From Streptomyces sp. NBC_00271 (GTDB lineage Bacteria; Actinomycetota; Actinomycetes; Streptomycetales; Streptomycetaceae), in NCBI RefSeq assembly GCF_036178845.1, contig NZ_CP108070.1, positions 1,860,001 through 1,924,000 of the forward strand: a stretch of 64,000 nt of DNA, read 5' to 3'. Shown piece after piece: positions 55,249-63,726 of the stretch (position 1 is its first letter; each line of letters starts with the position of its first letter). The notes under the pieces are model-generated. The model did not search any database, was not told where the DNA came from, and saw nothing but the letters and a program-made list of their open reading frames with translations. The translations under genes and the position numbers were made by a program.

Positions 55249-57852
55249 TCATACGCCGCCTCCTACGCTGTGCGTATCACTGGGAAGATCCACCCGCTCG
55301 GCGAAGGGCAGCGACAGCACCATCGTCAGACCGCCGCCGGGAGTGTCCTCCGGGGCGAGGGTGCCGTCCATCGCCTCGGTCAGCCCCCGGGACAGGGCCA
55401 GGCCAAGGCCGAGGCCGGTGGTGTTGTCGGTGTCGCCGAGCCGCTGGAAGGGCTCGAAGAGCCGGTCACGGACGGCGGTGCCTCCCTGCTCGGGCGGGAC
55501 CGAGAGCTTGAGGGACGGTGGCAGGCCGGGGCCGCGGTCGACGACGCGCACCTCGACGCGGCCCGCGTGTGTGCTCGCGGTCAGCAGCACCTTGCGGTCC
55601 GCCGGGCTGTGGCGGACCGCGTTGCCGACGAGGTTGGCTATCACACGTTCCAGGAGCGGGGGATCGGCCAGCACGGCCGGAATCTCCTCCAGGTCCCCGA
55701 CCACCACCTCGGGGGTGTCCGCGAGCGCCGCCGGAAGGACCTCCTCCAGCGTGGTGGCCCGCAGGTTCAGGGTGAGCGCGCCCGCTTGAAGGCGGCTGAG
55801 GTCTAGGAGGTTCTCGACCAGACGGTTGAGCTTGGCCATGGACTCGTCCGCGGTCGCGAGGAGTTCGTCCCGGTCCTCGTCGGAGAAATCGACGTCCCGG
55901 CTGCGCAGCGAAGAGACCGCGGCCCAGCCCGCCGCGAGAGGCGTGCGCAGGTCATGGCCGACCGCCCGCAGCAGCGCCGTACGCATCCGGTCGGCCGCCT
56001 TGACCGGTTCGACCTCGGCGGCGGCCTCCGCGAGCCTGGCACGCTCGACCGCCGACCCCACATGCGCGGCGAAGGCGGCGAGCACGCGCCGCTCGGACGA
56101 CGGAAGGGTGCGACCGCGCAGGACCAGGAAGGCGCCGGGCCCCGCGGGCACGACCGTCGCGCCATCCTCTCCAGGCGGCTCGACGACCAGTTCCGCCGAG
56201 TCCATGCCGAACGTCTCGCGCGTGCGTTCCACCAGCGCCGGGATGGTGGCGCCGCCCCGCACGATGGTGCCGGCGAGCGAGGACATGGTCTCGGCCTCGG
56301 CGGTGGCACGGGCCGAGCGCCGCGACAAGCGCAGGGAGCGGTCGACGACACCGGCGACCACGGCGGCGACCGCCGCGAAGACCGCCAGGGCCAGCAGCGC
56401 GTTGGGATCGTCGAGCGTGAACTGCCCGACGGGCGGGATGAACCAGTAGTTGAGCAGCAGGGACGCCGTGACCGAGGCGATCACCGCCGAGACGACCCCG
56501 CCTATGCAGGCCACGCCCACCACGCTGAGCAGGAACAGCAGCGCCTCGCTGGTGAGGTTGAGGCGGTCCCGGGCCCAGTCGAGATCGAGCAGGAAGGTGA
56601 GTGCCACGGGCAGCAGCAGCCCGGCGACCGGGCCCGCGACCCGGCGCGCGGTCGACAGGGTGCGCCGCCGCGAGGGCAGCAGCGTGCCGCGCCCCGCGCG
56701 TTCGTGCGTGACCGTGTGGATGTCGATGTCGCCGGAGAGTTCGACGACCGTCTCGCCGGTGCCGCGTCCGGTCACGAAGCGCTCGATGCGGCCCCGGCGG
56801 CTGGTGCCGAGGACGAGTTGGGTGGCGTTCTCGGCGCGCGCGAACTCGACCAGGGCGGTCGGCACGTCGTCACCGACGACCGAGTGATAGCTACCGCCCA
56901 AATCCTCGACCAGCCGCCGCTGCCGGGCGAGCGAGGCGTGCGAGGTACCCGCGGCGAGACCGTCGCTGCGGGTCACATGCACGGCGAGCAGATCACCGCC
57001 CGCCGACCGGTCGGCGATCCGCGCGGCCCGCCGGACGAGGGTGTCTCCCTCCGGCCCGCCGGTGAGGGCGACCACCACCCGCTCCCGGATCTCCCACACC
57101 CCGCCGATGCCATGCTCCGAGCGGTACGACTGCAGCGCCTCGTCCACCCGGTCGGCCACCCACAACAGGGCGAGCTGGCGCAGCGCGGTCAGATTGCCGG
57201 GCCGGAAGTAGTCGGCCAGGGCCGCGTCGATCTTCTCGGGGACGTAGATGTTGCCGTGCGCCATCCGGCGACGCAGTCCCTCCGGCGTGATGTCGACGAA
57301 CTCGATCTGCTGCGCCCGTCGTACGACCTCGTCGGGCACCGTGTCGCGCTGCGGCACCCGCGTGATCTTCTCGACGACGTCGTTGAGGGACTCCAGATGC
57401 TGAATGTTCAGCGCCGTGATCACGTCGATCCCGGCGCCGAGCAGTTCCTCGATGTCCTGCCGGCGTTTGGTGTTGCGGCCGGCTCCGGGGACGTTGGTGT
57501 GGGCCAGCTCGTCGACGATCGCGATCTGCGGCCGGCGCTCGAGGACCGCGGCGAGGTCCATCTCCTCGTACTCTTCGCCGCGGTGGACGCAGCGGGCGTG
57601 CGGTACGACCTCCAGGCCGTCGAGCATCGCCTCCGTGCCGGGACGCCCGTGGCACTCCACGAACCCCGCCACCACATCCGCGCCGCGTGCCGCCCGGCGG
57701 CGCGCCTCGTCGAGCATGCGGTAGGTCTTGCCCACCCCCGGGGCCGCCCCCAGATAGACCTTCAACCGTCCGGGCCGTACGTCACCCACGGCGGTCCGTA
57801 CCTCACCCCCGCCGGTCCGCACATCACGCATCTCGGTCGGTCCGTCATTCAT
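55249..57852 (-). CDS. kdpD: sensor histidine kinase KdpD
   Basis: An 867-residue KdpD. The order is an N-terminal KdpD domain with a Walker A-like GAAPGVGKTYRML, the Usp domain (VVALTGGPEGDTLVRRAARI to about residue 370), four DUF4118 helices (LLLPVALTFLLDLDWARDRL region), GAF, HisKA with RAVGHDLRTPLAAGWAAVSS, and HATPase (NLVGNAVRHSP, DRGPGLPP, TTGLGLGLALSRG). The Usp part lacks an obvious copy of the motif described for S. aureus c-di-AMP binding. It is about 8 kb from kdpE rather than next to it. Confidence 0.93.
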   Translation of the reverse strand: MNDGPTEMRDVRTGGGEVRTAVGDVRPGRLKVYLGAAPGVGKTYRMLDEARRRAARGADVVAGFVECHGRPGTEAMLDGLEVVPHARCVHRGEEYEEMDLAAVLERRPQIAIVDELAHTNVPGAGRNTKRRQDIEELLGAGIDVITALNIQHLESLNDVVEKITRVPQRDTVPDEVVRRAQQIEFVDITPEGLRRRMAHGNIYVPEKIDAALADYFRPGNLTALRQLALLWVADRVDEALQSYRSEHGIGGVWEIRERVVVALTGGPEGDTLVRRAARIADRSAGGDLLAVHVTRSDGLAAGTSHASLARQRRLVEDLGGSYHSVVGDDVPTALVEFARAENATQLVLGTSRRGRIERFVTGRGTGETVVELSGDIDIHTVTHERAGRGTLLPSRRRTLSTARRVAGPVAGLLLPVALTFLLDLDWARDRLNLTSEALLFLLSVVGVACIGGVVSAVIASVTASLLLNYWFIPPVGQFTLDDPNALLALAVFAAVAAVVAGVVDRSLRLSRRSARATAEAETMSSLAGTIVRGGATIPALVERTRETFGMDSAELVVEPPGEDGATVVPAGPGAFLVLRGRTLPSSERRVLAAFAAHVGSAVERARLAEAAAEVEPVKAADRMRTALLRAVGHDLRTPLAAGWAAVSSLRSRDVDFSDEDRDELLATADESMAKLNRLVENLLDLSRLQAGALTLNLRATTLEEVLPAALADTPEVVVGDLEEIPAVLADPPLLERVIANLVGNAVRHSPADRKVLLTASTHAGRVEVRVVDRGPGLPPSLKLSVPPEQGGTAVRDRLFEPFQRLGDTDNTTGLGLGLALSRGLTEAMDGTLAPEDTPGGGLTMVLSLPFAERVDLPSDTHSVGGGV

Positions 57853-58205
57853 CGCAGCCGACGCACTCCGCTCACTGAAGATCAACTCTCCGACGGGAAG
57901 GGGTACTTCCCCCCACGGAAGCCCTTCCGCAAGTCGTCCGGCACGACCCTTGACGCATCCTTGGCGCCGGTCATGTGGACGTTGACACCGCCTTGACGTG
58001 CCCTGGCCCGACCGGGTGAAGGACGCCCCGCCGGGGGTGCGGTTCCGGGTCGACCATGTCTGTGCGGGGTTCCGGTACCGCACCGTGCGTTCAATGAGCC
58101 GTTCAGGAAGTCGGCCGGAACCCGCCCCCCACGACGGCACGCACCACTCCCCTTCGATAGTGTCGGAAAGCCAGTCCGGAGCGATCACAGACGGAGACTG
58201 CCGAC
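57853..58205. other. divergent region between kdpD and DUF6153 gene
   Basis: About 350 bases without a supported gene. It holds the TTGAC boxes and a short minus-strand ORF starting MTGAKDASRVVPDDLRKGFR. The remainder shows nothing recognisable. Confidence 0.5.
57950..57997. promoter_or_regulatory. TTGAC boxes upstream of kdpD
   Basis: TTGAC occurs at 57950, 57982 and 57993. The last two are 11 bases apart and the first two 32 bases apart. These spacings match those upstream of the KimA gene and kdp operon. The boxes lie about 98-145 bases upstream of the kdpD start. A 30-residue open frame (57882-57974) lies in this leader but lacks a ribosome site. Confidence 0.45.
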
Positions 58206-58658
58206 GTGCACGTGAACCGATACGTACGGGTGGGAGGGGCCTACGGGCACCTGCTGCTCGTCGTCGTTCTCGCGCTGGGCGTGTTCGTCATGCACACCGT
58301 GGGACACCCCGACCAGGCGCCCGGCGACGGTATGAGCCCCGCGTCCCAGGTCTCGACGATGTCCACGGTGGTGGCCGCCCACGACCCCATGGGGGCTCCG
58401 GCATCACCGGAGCGGGGCAGCGCCGCGCACTCCACGCACACGTCCTCCAAGGACAGGCCGGCCATGGCGATGGACATGGTCTCGCTGTGCGTGGCGGTGA
58501 TGTTCGGTGCGTGGGTACTCACCGCACTGCTGAGGAGGGCCCTCGCCCGCCGTCCGAACTGGCTGGCGAAGCTCCTTGCCGAGGCGCCCGTCATGCTGCG
58601 GCCCAATCCCCCACCCCGAGGCCCTGATCTCACCGAGTTGTCGGTCCTGCGGCTGTAG
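58206..58658 (+). CDS. DUF6153 family membrane protein
   Basis: A 150-residue protein. An N-terminal helix (GHLLLVVVLALGVFVMHTVG) and a second helix (VSLCVAVMFGAWVLTALLRR) enclose a His/Met/Ser-rich outer loop, including MDM and multiple His residues. This layout fits the DUF6153 family, which often precedes DUF305 genes in Streptomyces. GGAGA lies eight bases before GTG 58206; a second GTG at 58212 is possible. Metal binding, perhaps copper, is an inference from the His/Met content. Confidence 0.75.
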   Translation: MHVNRYVRVGGAYGHLLLVVVLALGVFVMHTVGHPDQAPGDGMSPASQVSTMSTVVAAHDPMGAPASPERGSAAHSTHTSSKDRPAMAMDMVSLCVAVMFGAWVLTALLRRALARRPNWLAKLLAEAPVMLRPNPPPRGPDLTELSVLRL

Positions 58659-58750
58659 GCCGAACCGCCCTCGCGGACGCGCACCACGCGCGCTCCCGCG
58701 ACGACGCGTACGCCCACACAGCCAGAACCAACACACGAGGTGAGTTCACG

Positions 58751-59422
58751 ATGACTGCCTTCACGCGCGCCTTCCACGGCAAGCGCCTCCACCGCAAGCC
58801 CGTCCGCCGTGTCGCGGCCGTCGGCGTCGTAGCCGCCGGGGCCCTGATGCTCTCCGCCTGCGGCAGCGACGGCGACGGCGCGAGCGGCATGAGCGGCATG
58901 GACCACGGCGGCAGCAAGAGCTCGGCCACAGCGACCGCGACGGCGGCCGCCAAGGCGGGTGACGTCGACGAGGCGGACGTCACGTTCGCGCAGATGATGA
59001 TCCCCCACCACGAGCAGGCCGTGGCGATGGCCGAACTGGCCGACGGCCGCGCTTCCGACGTGGAGATCAAGGACCTGGCCGCGAAGATCGAGAAGGCTCA
59101 GGACCCCGAGATCAAGACCATGACGGGTTGGCTCAAGTCCTGGGGCAAGCCCACCGCGACGGGGGACACGCCCGGGATGGACATGGGCGGCGACGGCATG
59201 ATGTCCGACAAGGACATGAAGGAACTCAAGGCCATGCAGGGCAAGGAGTTCGACAAGATGTTCGCCCAGATGATGATCGACCACCACAACGGCGCGATCG
59301 CCATGGCGAAGACCGAGCAGAAGAGCGGCCAGAACGCCGACGCCAAGAAGATGGCCGACGCCATCGTCACGGGCCAGTCCGCCGAGGTCAAGCAACTCCA
59401 CAGCATCCTAGACCGGCTCTGA
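58751..59422 (+). CDS. DUF305 domain lipoprotein
   Basis: A 223-residue lipoprotein with a lipobox LSAC (Cys37) after a long basic N-region. Two copies of the DUF305 signature are visible: MMIPHHEQAVAMAELA and MMIDHHNGAIAMAKTE, and a Met/Gly-rich MGGDGMM segment lies between them. These are ferritin-like helical bundles often linked to copper or oxidative stress; function is not established. It follows the DUF6153 gene by 92 bases and has a strong terminator downstream. Confidence 0.87.
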   Translation: MTAFTRAFHGKRLHRKPVRRVAAVGVVAAGALMLSACGSDGDGASGMSGMDHGGSKSSATATATAAAKAGDVDEADVTFAQMMIPHHEQAVAMAELADGRASDVEIKDLAAKIEKAQDPEIKTMTGWLKSWGKPTATGDTPGMDMGGDGMMSDKDMKELKAMQGKEFDKMFAQMMIDHHNGAIAMAKTEQKSGQNADAKKMADAIVTGQSAEVKQLHSILDRL

Positions 59423-59436
59423 TCCGCGGTAACCGT

Positions 59437-59484
59437 TGACCGCTCCGGGCTCCCTCGGCCGCCGTGGGGCGCCCGGAGCGGTCA
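59437..59484. terminator. strong hairpin after the DUF305 gene
   Basis: TGACCGCTCCGGGC (59437-59450) pairs perfectly with GCCCGGAGCGGTCA (59471-59484), 14 bp, with a 20-base loop, 15 bases after the stop codon. Confidence 0.75.
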
Positions 59485-59730
59485 CGCCCGGCCTTGGCGC
59501 TCACCGCCGTCGAGGCCGGGCACGTCCTGTTCCACCACACCCTGACCAGCAGCCCCCTTGGATGCCCTGCGGAGGCGGACGGCGAAGCAGGCCGGGCCGG
59601 TGAGGGCGGTGGTCTTCACCAGGACAACTGCTAGGACGAGGCCCGCCACCCAGCCGATCCACCGCCAGTGGGCGAACAGGACCGCACCCGGCCCGAGGCG
59701 CACGGCAACGCCCAGTACGCCGACCGCCAC
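59482..59730 (-). CDS. possible small membrane protein
   Basis: An 82-residue frame: a first helix (MAVGVLGVAVRLGPGAVLFA), then HWRWIGWVAGLVLAVVLVKT, then a basic Gly/Ala tail. Small membrane proteins of this layout occur in Streptomyces, but the 3' end runs into the terminator hairpin and the upstream gene is decayed. It may be real or part of the relic. Confidence 0.3.
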   Translation of the reverse strand: MAVGVLGVAVRLGPGAVLFAHWRWIGWVAGLVLAVVLVKTTALTGPACFAVRLRRASKGAAGQGVVEQDVPGLDGGERQGRA

Positions 59731-59754
59731 GACAGCCGTCGTCCGGGCGACCTA

Positions 59755-60430
59755 TCGACGCCTTGTGACTCCCCCGCCGGTCGCGGAAACCGCCCCCGCG
59801 GTCGTGGAAGCAGCACCACCGGCCGGGCTGCCGGGAACAGCTGTCGAGGCGTACGAGGAACAGGGCGACGCCCGCGCGCACGGCGGCCGCGACCGCGCTG
59901 AACGTGAACGCGTCCGTGAAACCGTCGATCGCGCCGCGCTCGACGCCCGCGGCGGCGACGGTGGACAGGACGGCCACGCCGGTCGCCCCCCACCTCGTGG
60001 AAGGTGTTGACGACGCCCGAGGCGAGCCCCGCCTCCGTAGACCGAGCCCAGGAAGAAGAACGCGACCAGCCAGCGCGGTGGCGATCAGCAACAGGAACGC
60101 GCCCGCGACCACGGGACGGCGGGTGAGCATGCGGAGGCCCATCAGCGGGGCGCCGCCGACCCGTTCGGCCGCGGCGAACGCCCCGTACAGCACGACCGCC
60201 GCGAGCGGCGACAGTCAGCGCCCCGCCCAGCGGCATGGGCGCGCCCGTGGCCAGCCCGCTGACCAGGGATGAGGTGGTGAGCACCGCGATCCCGACAAGG
60301 ACGGTGCGGTGGGCACCGAACACGTCGGCGACGCGCCCGCCGAGCAGCATCAGCCCGCCGAAGCACAGGGTGTACGAGGTCACCACCCAGGTCAGCGCCT
60401 GCCTGCCGAGGTCGAGGTCGGTCGCTCACG
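59755..60430 (-). pseudogene. EmrB/QacA-type MFS transporter, multiply frameshifted
   Basis: Fragments in different frames add up to an MFS multidrug efflux protein: LGRQALTWVVTSYTLCFGGL, MLLGGRVADVFGAHRTVLVG, LYGAFAAAERVGGAPLMGLR, RRPVVAGAFLLLIATALAG, GATGVAVLSTVAAAG, DGFTDAFTFSAVAAAV. The first helix and start are missing, a large central part is deleted, and at least three frame changes occur. It is divergent from a TetR gene and its operator. Confidence 0.75.
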
Positions 60431-60529
60431 GCGACTCCTCCAAGCGTGCGATACGAAAGGGGGAAGTGCGGCCGGGCCGCGACGAACTCCATACGAGCCC
60501 AGTCGAGTGAACTGTACGGCCCAGCACAT

Positions 60530-60552
60530 ATGAACTACACCGTTCAGTTCAC
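60530..60552. promoter_or_regulatory. TetR operator
   Basis: ATGAACT (60530-60536) and AGTTCAC (60546-60552) form an inverted repeat around nine bases, and a further GTGAACTG half-site occurs at 60507-60514. It lies 20-65 bases upstream of the TetR start and in front of the dead MFS gene. Confidence 0.6.
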
Positions 60553-60571
60553 ATGTCGGTAGACTCGTCGC

Positions 60572-61225
60572 ATGAGCACGAAGGACGTCAAGCGGCCCCC
60601 CGCCGGACCGCGCGCCGAGGCAAAGCGACTGGCCATCCTCAAAGCGGCCCGCGAGCTCTTTGTGCGTGAGGGCTTCGACGTGAGTGTCGATCTCATCGCC
60701 GCCGAGGCGGGCGTGTCCAAGGTGACGGTCTACAACCACTTCGGCAGCAAGGAAGCCCTGTTCATCGGGGTCGTCAAGGACTCGCTCGACGCCCCGCTCG
60801 GCGGCACCCTCGCCGACGCCGTCGCCCGCCTCGCCGACTCGGACGACCTGCGTGAGTCGCTCATCGCCGCCGCCCGCGCCTGGGTGGCCGGAATCCGCAC
60901 CCACCCGGAGATCCTCGCGTTGCGAAACGTCGTCGCCCGCGAACTGCACCGCTTCCCCGAACTCGGCAAGGGCCACCTCGATGCCGGCCCCGAGCGCCAT
61001 CACCCCGCCGTCGCGGGAGCACTCCGGAAACTGGTCGCACAGGGCCGGCTCGATGTCCCCGACATCGAGGTGGCCGTGCTCCAGCTCTCCTCCCTGCTGG
61101 TCTTCCCGCACCTGGTCTTCAGTGCCTACGGCACCGACATCGACGACGGTCTCGCCGACCGCCTGATCACGGGTGGGGTCGACATGTTCCTGGGCCACTA
61201 CGCCCCGCGTCACACCGAGCCGTAA
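60572..61225 (+). CDS. TetR family regulator
   Basis: A 217-residue regulator. The HTH is ILKAARELFVREGFDVSVDL then AEAGVSKVTVYNHFGSKEAL, and the C-terminal domain has the TetR_C AefR-like segment (HPEILALRNVVARELHRFPE). It is divergent from the decayed MFS gene, so it appears to have outlived its main target. The GNAT gene follows after 11 bases and may be co-transcribed. Confidence 0.87.
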   Translation: MSTKDVKRPPAGPRAEAKRLAILKAARELFVREGFDVSVDLIAAEAGVSKVTVYNHFGSKEALFIGVVKDSLDAPLGGTLADAVARLADSDDLRESLIAAARAWVAGIRTHPEILALRNVVARELHRFPELGKGHLDAGPERHHPAVAGALRKLVAQGRLDVPDIEVAVLQLSSLLVFPHLVFSAYGTDIDDGLADRLITGGVDMFLGHYAPRHTEP

Positions 61226-61236
61226 GGGGACCCGCC

Positions 61237-61662
61237 TTGCCCGATCCCAGCACGTACGACATCCGGCCCGGCGTCCCGTCGGTGGCGGACTACCGCCGGC
61301 TCCGCACCCGCGCCGGCCTCAGCGACAAGTCCGCCGAGGGCGCGGCGGTGGGGCTGGCCCACACTTGGTACGGGGTGATGGCCATCCACAATGGCGATCC
61401 GATCGGCATGGGCCGGATCATCGGCGACGGAGGTTGCTTCTTTCAGATCGTCGACATCTGCGTCCTGCCCGAGCACCAGGGCCGTGGACTCGGCCGCCGC
61501 ATCATGCAGGCCTTGAACGACGAGTTGGAACGCCGCGCACCGGCACTCTCGCACGTCTCCCTCATGGCCGACGGCGACGCCCACCATCTCTACCGGAAGT
61601 TCGGGTTCACCGACCGGGCGCCCAAGTCCATCGGGATGGCCCGTTTCATCCGGGCCGACTGA
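61237..61662 (+). CDS. GNAT family N-acetyltransferase
   Basis: A 141-residue GNAT enzyme. The acetyl-CoA loop is VLPEHQGRGLGRRIMQALND, and the C-terminal segment LMADGDAHHLYRKFGFTDRA is typical. The TTG start at 61237 is supported by AAGGGGA seven bases upstream and by the family N-terminus. The substrate is unknown. Confidence 0.85.
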   Translation: MPDPSTYDIRPGVPSVADYRRLRTRAGLSDKSAEGAAVGLAHTWYGVMAIHNGDPIGMGRIIGDGGCFFQIVDICVLPEHQGRGLGRRIMQALNDELERRAPALSHVSLMADGDAHHLYRKFGFTDRAPKSIGMARFIRAD

Positions 61663-61706
61663 CTTCATCCGGGCCTCGATTTCCCTGCTGCGCGCCCACA
61701 CTCGCT

Positions 61707-61739
61707 CCGTCACCGTCACCGTCACCGTCACCGTCACCG
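61707..61739. repeat. hexanucleotide tandem repeat (CCGTCA)
   Basis: Five perfect copies of CCGTCA from 61707 to 61736, then a partial copy. It lies between two convergent genes, 45 bases after the GNAT stop. Confidence 0.85.
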
Positions 61740-61767
61740 CAACGGCCGGGTGCGGAAGCGTCCGCTG

Positions 61768-62826
61768 TCAGGCCGCTGCGGGCTGCGGCTCGACCGTGTC
61801 CGGCACGCGGCTCGGGGTCTCGCGTCGGAAGACGTCCTTGAGGTACAGCACGGCGGCAGCGCCCAGCACCCACAGCGGGAGGATCACCAGGGCGCGGGTC
61901 AGGCCGTCGTCCTGGAATCGGTCGAGCCCCTGCATGGCGCGGACGCCGACCCCGACGGGCAGGATCTCGGACAGCGGGCGCAGCCAGGCGGGGAGGTAGG
62001 CGGCGGGCATGATGCCACCGCTGCTGCTGTTGCCGAGGATCAGCAGCAGGATCGAGGCGAGACTGACGCCGGCGGAGCCGAACAGGCGCAGCAGCACCAT
62101 GGTGGTGGCGCCGACCGCGGCGCCCATCAGCGCGATGACGAGGGCGAGGGGCAGGAAGGGGCCGGGCAGGGCGCCGAAGCCGGTGCTGCCGGCGATGGCG
62201 GCGACCAGGACGCCGCCGGCCACGCCGAACAGGGCCAGGCTGGCCATCCGCCAGCGGTACTGGAGGCGGGGGGCGAGCTGGTAGGTGGTCATGCCGAAGA
62301 GGTATCCGGCCAGTACCAGGCCGAAGGCCGCGTAGAAGACGGACAGTCCCCGGGTGTCTCCCGCTGACGCCGGGGCGACGTCCTCGACTGAGAGGCGGTG
62401 GTGTTCCGCGCGGGCCACGGAGCCGAACGCGGTGGTCACGGTGGCGGTGACGGCGGCTCCGTTGGCGCTGCCGTAGAGCAGATCCCCGTTGCCGAGGTAG
62501 GCCGCATAGACGGACCGGTCCTGGACGGCGCGCCGGGCGGCGGATTCGTCGGGGTAGGTCTCCAGGGTGAAGCCGTCGGGGACGGCGCGTGCGAGGTCCT
62601 GGCGCAGCTGGGCCTGATGGGTGCCGATCTCCGTGGTACCCACCCGCAACTCGTGGGGGCGCGGTGCGTGGAAGGCGGCGAGGTAGACGCTGACGAACAC
62701 GGTGCCGATCAGCAGGACGACCGCCACGGGCACCAGGACGGCGCGCGGGGTCCCGGGGCGCGGCGGCGCGTGAGCCACGTCCAGAGCGTGCTTGTGGTGC
62801 TGTCGGGCGGAGGCGTGCTGGGACAT
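61768..62826 (-). CDS. ABC-2-type / DUF3533-like membrane protein
   Basis: A 352-residue protein with an N-terminal helix (VLVPVAVVLLIGTVFVSVYL), a long extracytoplasmic domain of about 115 residues (TLETYPDESAARRAVQDRSV), and five C-terminal helices including LLLILGNSSSGGIMPAAYLP. This matches the YhgE/Pip-like DUF3533 group related to ABC-2 permeases. No ATPase is adjacent. It is divergent from a MarR regulator, whose operator overlaps the promoter. A drug or lipid export role is inference. Confidence 0.8.
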   Translation of the reverse strand: MSQHASARQHHKHALDVAHAPPRPGTPRAVLVPVAVVLLIGTVFVSVYLAAFHAPRPHELRVGTTEIGTHQAQLRQDLARAVPDGFTLETYPDESAARRAVQDRSVYAAYLGNGDLLYGSANGAAVTATVTTAFGSVARAEHHRLSVEDVAPASAGDTRGLSVFYAAFGLVLAGYLFGMTTYQLAPRLQYRWRMASLALFGVAGGVLVAAIAGSTGFGALPGPFLPLALVIALMGAAVGATTMVLLRLFGSAGVSLASILLLILGNSSSGGIMPAAYLPAWLRPLSEILPVGVGVRAMQGLDRFQDDGLTRALVILPLWVLGAAAVLYLKDVFRRETPSRVPDTVEPQPAAA

Positions 62827-62854
62827 CAGAGGCAGGATCCTCGAAAATAGAAGT

Positions 62855-62871
62855 CAACTGATAATCTGTTG
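62855..62871. promoter_or_regulatory. candidate MarR operator
   Basis: CAAC (62855-62858) and GTTG (62868-62871) form an inverted repeat around TGATAATCT, between the divergent ABC-2-like gene (start 62826) and MarR gene (start 62911). Confidence 0.35.
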
Positions 62872-62910
62872 TACACCACAATCAGCTGCCTTACAAAAGG
62901 GGTCCGCCAC

Positions 62911-63363
62911 GTGAAACATCCCGACCGGCGTACGGGCTATGTGGCCTGGCAGATCGGCCAGATCATGGCGACCCGGATCGAGCGCACTCTGCGCCCCTTC
63001 CAGCTGACCCTCGCCCAGAACAGTGCCCTGATCCAGGCCGCCTTCGACCCGGGCGTCTCCAGCGCGACCGCCGCACGCCGGGCGGCGATCACCCCCCAGT
63101 CCATGGGAACCGCCGTCAACGGGCTGGTCGAGCGGGGGCTCCTGGAACGACGGACCGCCCCCGGCGACAGGCGCACTCACCGCTTGCACGCCACCGAGGC
63201 CGGCCTGCGACTCGCGGCCGAGGCCGGCGTCGCCGTGGACGCCACCCACACCGAAGCCCTGGAAGTACTCACACCGACGGAGCAGGAACAGGCCCACTCA
63301 CTGCTCCTGAAACTCCTGGCGTCACTGAACCCGGCGGCCATGGACGTCGACAGCACACCCTGA
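62911..63363 (+). CDS. MarR family regulator
   Basis: A 150-residue winged-helix regulator. It has LTLAQNSALIQAAFDPGVSS, the recognition segment AITPQSMGTAVNGLVERGLL, and the wing ERRTAPGDRRTHRLHATEAG. GTG 62911 is preceded by AAGGGG at about nine bases; an upstream in-frame start at 62869 would overlap the operator. It probably represses the divergent membrane protein gene. Confidence 0.87.
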   Translation: MKHPDRRTGYVAWQIGQIMATRIERTLRPFQLTLAQNSALIQAAFDPGVSSATAARRAAITPQSMGTAVNGLVERGLLERRTAPGDRRTHRLHATEAGLRLAAEAGVAVDATHTEALEVLTPTEQEQAHSLLLKLLASLNPAAMDVDSTP

Positions 63364-63519
63364 GGAGCCACCGGGTGCCCCCCTCGGGCGCAAGTCGTCG
63401 CCCCACCGGCGGAAGTCGGTTGACGACCGCAGCGCCTGACGCGGGATCAGAAGAAGCCGCCGTCGTGATCGCGGCGTCAGGCCTTTACCCGCGCGCCGGG
63501 TTGGATGCAGCATCGCCCG

Positions 63520-63705
63520 GCGATCGACATCGGCTGCGTCGGTGACGCCCAGGATGTGTGGTGGCAGGCACAGTTGGTCACAGACATAGCATCGGGATCC
63601 GAGAGCAGTGGGGCTGAGCTTTCCGAGTTCGATGGCGGATACGCACGTCTTGTCGCAACCGAGGAGACGCTGAGCCCTCCTCGGGACCACGGGCCTGTCC
63701 GGCAT
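63520..63705 (-). pseudogene. XRE-family regulator fragment
   Basis: The minus strand reads QRLLGCDKTCVSAIELGKLS, then LCLPPHILGVTDAADVDRRA and ML, the HTH and following linker of Streptomyces XRE/TPR regulators. The N-terminus and the whole C-terminal TPR region are missing, and downstream residues are unrelated. Confidence 0.55.
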
Positions 63706-63723
63706 GATCCGCCGGACAGGCCC
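63691..63723. repeat. perfect hairpin, probable element end
   Basis: GGGCCTGTCCGGC (63691-63703) and GCCGGACAGGCCC (63711-63723) are perfectly complementary, 13 bp, with a 7-base loop. It sits at the boundary between the XRE fragment and the IS256-type fragment. Confidence 0.6.
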
Positions 63724-63726
63724 TAG

